Shown: piece by piece, positions 61,947-64,000 of the stretch
How the letters are laid out: each line of letters opens with the position of its first letter
Numbering within the stretch: position 1 is the first letter of the stretch
From: Solimonas aquatica
GTDB lineage: Bacteria; Pseudomonadota; Gammaproteobacteria; Nevskiales; Nevskiaceae
DNA length: 64,000 bases
Reading direction: 5' to 3'
Assembly (NCBI RefSeq): GCF_900111015.1
Contig: NZ_FOFS01000001.1
Coordinates: 310,001 to 374,000, forward strand
The notes under the pieces: model-generated
Database searches by the model: none
What the model saw: the letters and a program-made list of their open reading frames with translations, nothing else
Told to the model about the DNA's origin: nothing
Program-made: the position numbers and the translations under genes

Positions 61947-62930
61947 CTAGTTTCCGGTGATGTGAAAGGGTTCCGCGTAGATGCTCTGTTCCGCCATCTG
62001 CTTCTCCCGCAGCGTACGCACCGTGGCGTCCACCGCGTGCGGCGATCCAAAAACGTAGCCGCGCCAGCCCGCAAGGCTGGGGAAATCAGCCGCGATCGCG
62101 CTTGTCAGCAGGCCACGCCTCATGCCACGGTCGAGGGCTCCGGTGGCGACCACGGTGTGCGCACACGCCGCCGGCAAATGCTCCAGGACCTGCGCCAGTT
62201 CGTCCTGGCCATAGACGTCTTCCCGACAGGTGAACCCCAAGTAGATCTGCAGCGGATTCTTCATTCCTGCGGCGGCAATGCCGCGCAGGATCGACAGCGT
62301 CGGTGCCAGGCCGGTGCCGGCACCCACACAGAGGATGGGATCTTCATTGCGAGATCGCAGGAAGGTGATTCCCAGCGGCCCACGCAGCTTGAGCACGTCG
62401 CCGGGCTTGAGCTCTCCGGAAAGGCGGGCGGAAGCACGGCCCCCTGGATGGAGACGAGCGTGAAACTCCAGTTCGTTTCCCGGCAATCCACACATCGAGT
62501 ACGGACGGGCAAGGCCGCGCTCGAATTCCAGCTCGACGTACTGCCCTGGGGAAAATGACAGCGGCAACTGTGGCCGCACCCTCAGCCGCAGGGTGTCGCG
62601 GGACAGCGGCGCCACCGCCACCACCTCGGCCTTCATCGTGCGCGCCGGGTGAACTACCACCTCTTCCGGCGCAGGAATCTCGATCATACAGTCTTCGGTC
62701 AGCACGCTCTGGCAGGCCAGCACGCAGGACGACCCCGGAACCGGCGACGGACGCATCTGCCGCGCCGTCCCCACGACTTTGCCGCGCAGGAGCCGGCAGC
62801 GACAGACGCCGCAGCGTCCGTCCTTGCAGCTGTGCGAGATAGGAACCTGGTTGGCCAATAGCGCGTCCAGCAGGGTCTCCCCCGCCTGTACTTCCAGGAC
62901 ACGCCCGCTGGGTCGCACCACCAGTTCCAC
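61947..62930 (-). CDS. nagAa: ferredoxin reductase of the salicylate 5-hydroxylase
   Basis: 327 residues from GTG 62930, chosen because AGAGGAG lies upstream and the protein then begins VELVVRPSGR like NagAa/NahAa; the open frame has no ATG nearby. N-terminal plant-type [2Fe-2S] domain (SCKDGRCGVCRCRL plus Cys in VLACQS), FAD domain (RPYSMCGLPG) and NAD domain (ILCVGAGTGLAPTLSILRG). Passes electrons from NADH to the oxygenase. First gene of the operon; a separate ferredoxin (NagAb) is absent from the window. Confidence 0.9.
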   Translation of the reverse strand: MELVVRPSGRVLEVQAGETLLDALLANQVPISHSCKDGRCGVCRCRLLRGKVVGTARQMRPSPVPGSSCVLACQSVLTEDCMIEIPAPEEVVVHPARTMKAEVVAVAPLSRDTLRLRVRPQLPLSFSPGQYVELEFERGLARPYSMCGLPGNELEFHARLHPGGRASARLSGELKPGDVLKLRGPLGITFLRSRNEDPILCVGAGTGLAPTLSILRGIAAAGMKNPLQIYLGFTCREDVYGQDELAQVLEHLPAACAHTVVATGALDRGMRRGLLTSAIAADFPSLAGWRGYVFGSPHAVDATVRTLREKQMAEQSIYAEPFHITGN

Positions 62931-62999
62931 TCTCGTTGCTCCTCTGATCCACTTCGATTGCAGAATCGGAGATGCCCCACCATAAGTAAATCGTATGAG

Positions 63000-63026
63000 G
63001 TGAATGATGCAGTTCACTCTGGTGAA
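63000..63026. promoter_or_regulatory. GTGAA/TTCAC operator cluster in the nag promoter region
   Basis: Three half-sites: GTGAA (63000-63004), TTCAC (63013-63017) and GTGAA (63022-63026). The last two form the inverted repeat TTCAC-TCTG-GTGAA. The cluster sits between the divergent nagAa operon and the CoA-transferase gene, so a repressor or activator could control both. No regulator gene is adjacent inside the window. Confidence 0.45.
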
Positions 63027-63085
63027 TGTTGTATCCGGAGGATCGCGGGCTAGTCTGCGCACTCCGACACCGACAGGGATCAACG

Positions 63086-64000
63086 ATGAGCAGCGATGCA
63101 CGTACCGACCCGCCGCCTCTGACAGGACTCAAGGTTCTCGAATTTGGCCAGCTGATAGGCGGTCCCTTCGCCGGCAAGATTCTCGGCGACTTCGGCGCCG
63201 AAGTGATCAAGATCGAGCCGCCGGGACAGGGCGATCCGCTGCGCAACTGGCGCCTGCTTCGCAACGGCACCTCGGTCTGGTGGCAGATACAGTCGCGCAA
63301 CAAACGTTCGGTGACGCTGGACCTGCGCCAGCCCGAGGCGCAGGACATCGCGCGACGTCTCGCGGAAGAGGCCGACGTGCTGATCGAGAATTTCCGCCCC
63401 GGGGTGCTGGAGGACTGGGGACTGGGCTGGAAGCAGTTATCGGCGCTTAACCCCGGCTTGGTGATGCTGCGCATCTCCGGTTACGGCCAGACCGGTCCTT
63501 ACCGCGACCGTCCCGGCTTTGGCGTCATCGGCGAAGCCATGGGTGGCCTGCGCCACCTCAGCGGCGAGCCCGGACGCTTGCCGGTTCGGGTTGGCGTCAG
63601 CATCGGCGATACCCTGGCCGCTCTGCACGGTGCGATCGGCATTCTGCTGGCGCTGTACCACCGCAAGGTCAACGGCGGAGCCGGCCAAGTGATCGACGTG
63701 GCGCTATACGAGGCCGTGTTCAACTGCATGGAGAGCCTGCTATCGGAGTACAGCGCCGCCGGCGTCATACGTGAACCAGCGGGCAGCGCGCTGCCGGGCA
63801 TCGCACCCAGCAACGCCTATCCCTGCAGCGACGGCCACGTCCTGATCGCCGGCAACGGTGACAGCATCTTCAAGCGACTGATGGAGACGATCGGCCGCCA
63901 CGACCTGGCGCAGAACACGGCACTAGCCGACAACGAAGGCCGTGTCGCCCGCGCCGCGCAGCTCGACGAAGCGATCAGCGCCTGGACCCGGCTACGCCGC
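63086..64000 (+). CDS. CaiB/BaiF-type class III CoA-transferase, 3' end outside window
   Basis: First 305 codons (of about 400) from ATG 63086. Family III signatures: LKVLEFGQLIGGPFAGKIL, DFGAEVIKIEPPGQGDPLR, NKRSVTLDLRQPE, LIENFRPGVLEDWG, ISGYGQTGPYRDRPGFG and the catalytic-Asp region QVIDVALYEAVFN. It transfers CoA between carboxylic acids. Divergent from the nag operon; whether it acts on an aromatic acid or on another substrate is unknown. Confidence 0.9.
   Translation, partial: MSSDARTDPPPLTGLKVLEFGQLIGGPFAGKILGDFGAEVIKIEPPGQGDPLRNWRLLRNGTSVWWQIQSRNKRSVTLDLRQPEAQDIARRLAEEADVLIENFRPGVLEDWGLGWKQLSALNPGLVMLRISGYGQTGPYRDRPGFGVIGEAMGGLRHLSGEPGRLPVRVGVSIGDTLAALHGAIGILLALYHRKVNGGAGQVIDVALYEAVFNCMESLLSEYSAAGVIREPAGSALPGIAPSNAYPCSDGHVLIAGNGDSIFKRLMETIGRHDLAQNTALADNEGRVARAAQLDEAISAWTRLRR

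Overview
The window is GC-rich DNA with densely packed genes from a proteobacterium. The gene families (NsrR/NorR-controlled nitric oxide genes, a nag-type salicylate/gentisate operon, DUF1329, HSL-type esterases) fit a hydrocarbon- or aromatic-degrading gamma- or betaproteobacterium; a Nevskiales- or Xanthomonadales-like host is a guess from gene content, not proven. No rRNA, tRNA or CRISPR array was seen. The region is heavily remodelled: at least five insertion-sequence or transposon families and several broken genes.

Layout. (1) 1-11.4 kb is backbone: a MalT/LuxR-type regulator running off the left edge, a frameshifted Tat-exported DUF1329 gene, an NADP-type MDR oxidoreductase, an mvaB remnant, an AraC regulator, then a nitric oxide cluster (ytfE, nsrR, and a quinol NO reductase norZ broken by two deletions), followed by small genes, an Asp/Asn hydroxylase-like gene and a PfpI/DJ-1 gene. 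(2) 11.4-28.9 kb is a mobile island: a Tn3-family transposase with an IS3-family (IS407-like) insertion just upstream of its start, a Tn4651-type tnpT/tnpS resolution module with a visible core site, and a four-gene cargo operon encoding a ComEC-like metallo-beta-lactamase (MBL) protein, a fused E2-E1-JAB ubiquitin-like conjugation protein, a membrane protein and a second MBL protein. Next to it are an overlapping three-gene unknown operon and a C-protein-like regulator, and the island ends in an IS5-family element. (3) 28.9-36.5 kb holds LysR, SnoaL/GNAT/nitrilase, a heme-binding protein, an Old Yellow Enzyme, a GlxA-type regulator and an ABM monooxygenase, with IS remnants.

(4) 36.57-53.55 kb is one IS110 transposase gene split into two halves that fit together, with the 6-bp sequence GCTTTC repeated at both joints. 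The roughly 15.95 kb between the halves begins with a complete IS21 element and ends with an istB fragment in opposite orientation. It carries group III truncated globin, a second NsrR-like regulator, flavohaemoglobin hmp with a coupled membrane gene, norR, SirB2, an ECF sigma factor, a Tat-exported ferritin-like protein, cytochrome c, folE, and the cluster subunit II - subunit I - SenC - membrane protein, which matches the order of the sNOR (norS-norY-senC-orf1) NO reductase. It looks like a composite transposon for nitric oxide defence, acquired in a genome whose own qNOR gene is broken. NsrR-like 23-bp sites precede ytfE, norZ, the truncated globin and norS, and two GT-N7-AC NorR sites lie between hmp and norR, so backbone and island appear wired to the same NO sensors.

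(5) 53.9-64 kb: two HSL-type esterases (the first broken by a perfect 34-bp tandem duplication), an orphan LuxR HTH, then a tight minus-strand operon for salicylate to gentisate to fumarate plus pyruvate (nagAa, nagI, nagK, nagG, nagH, an AAHS transporter, nagL) and a divergent CoA-transferase running off the right edge.
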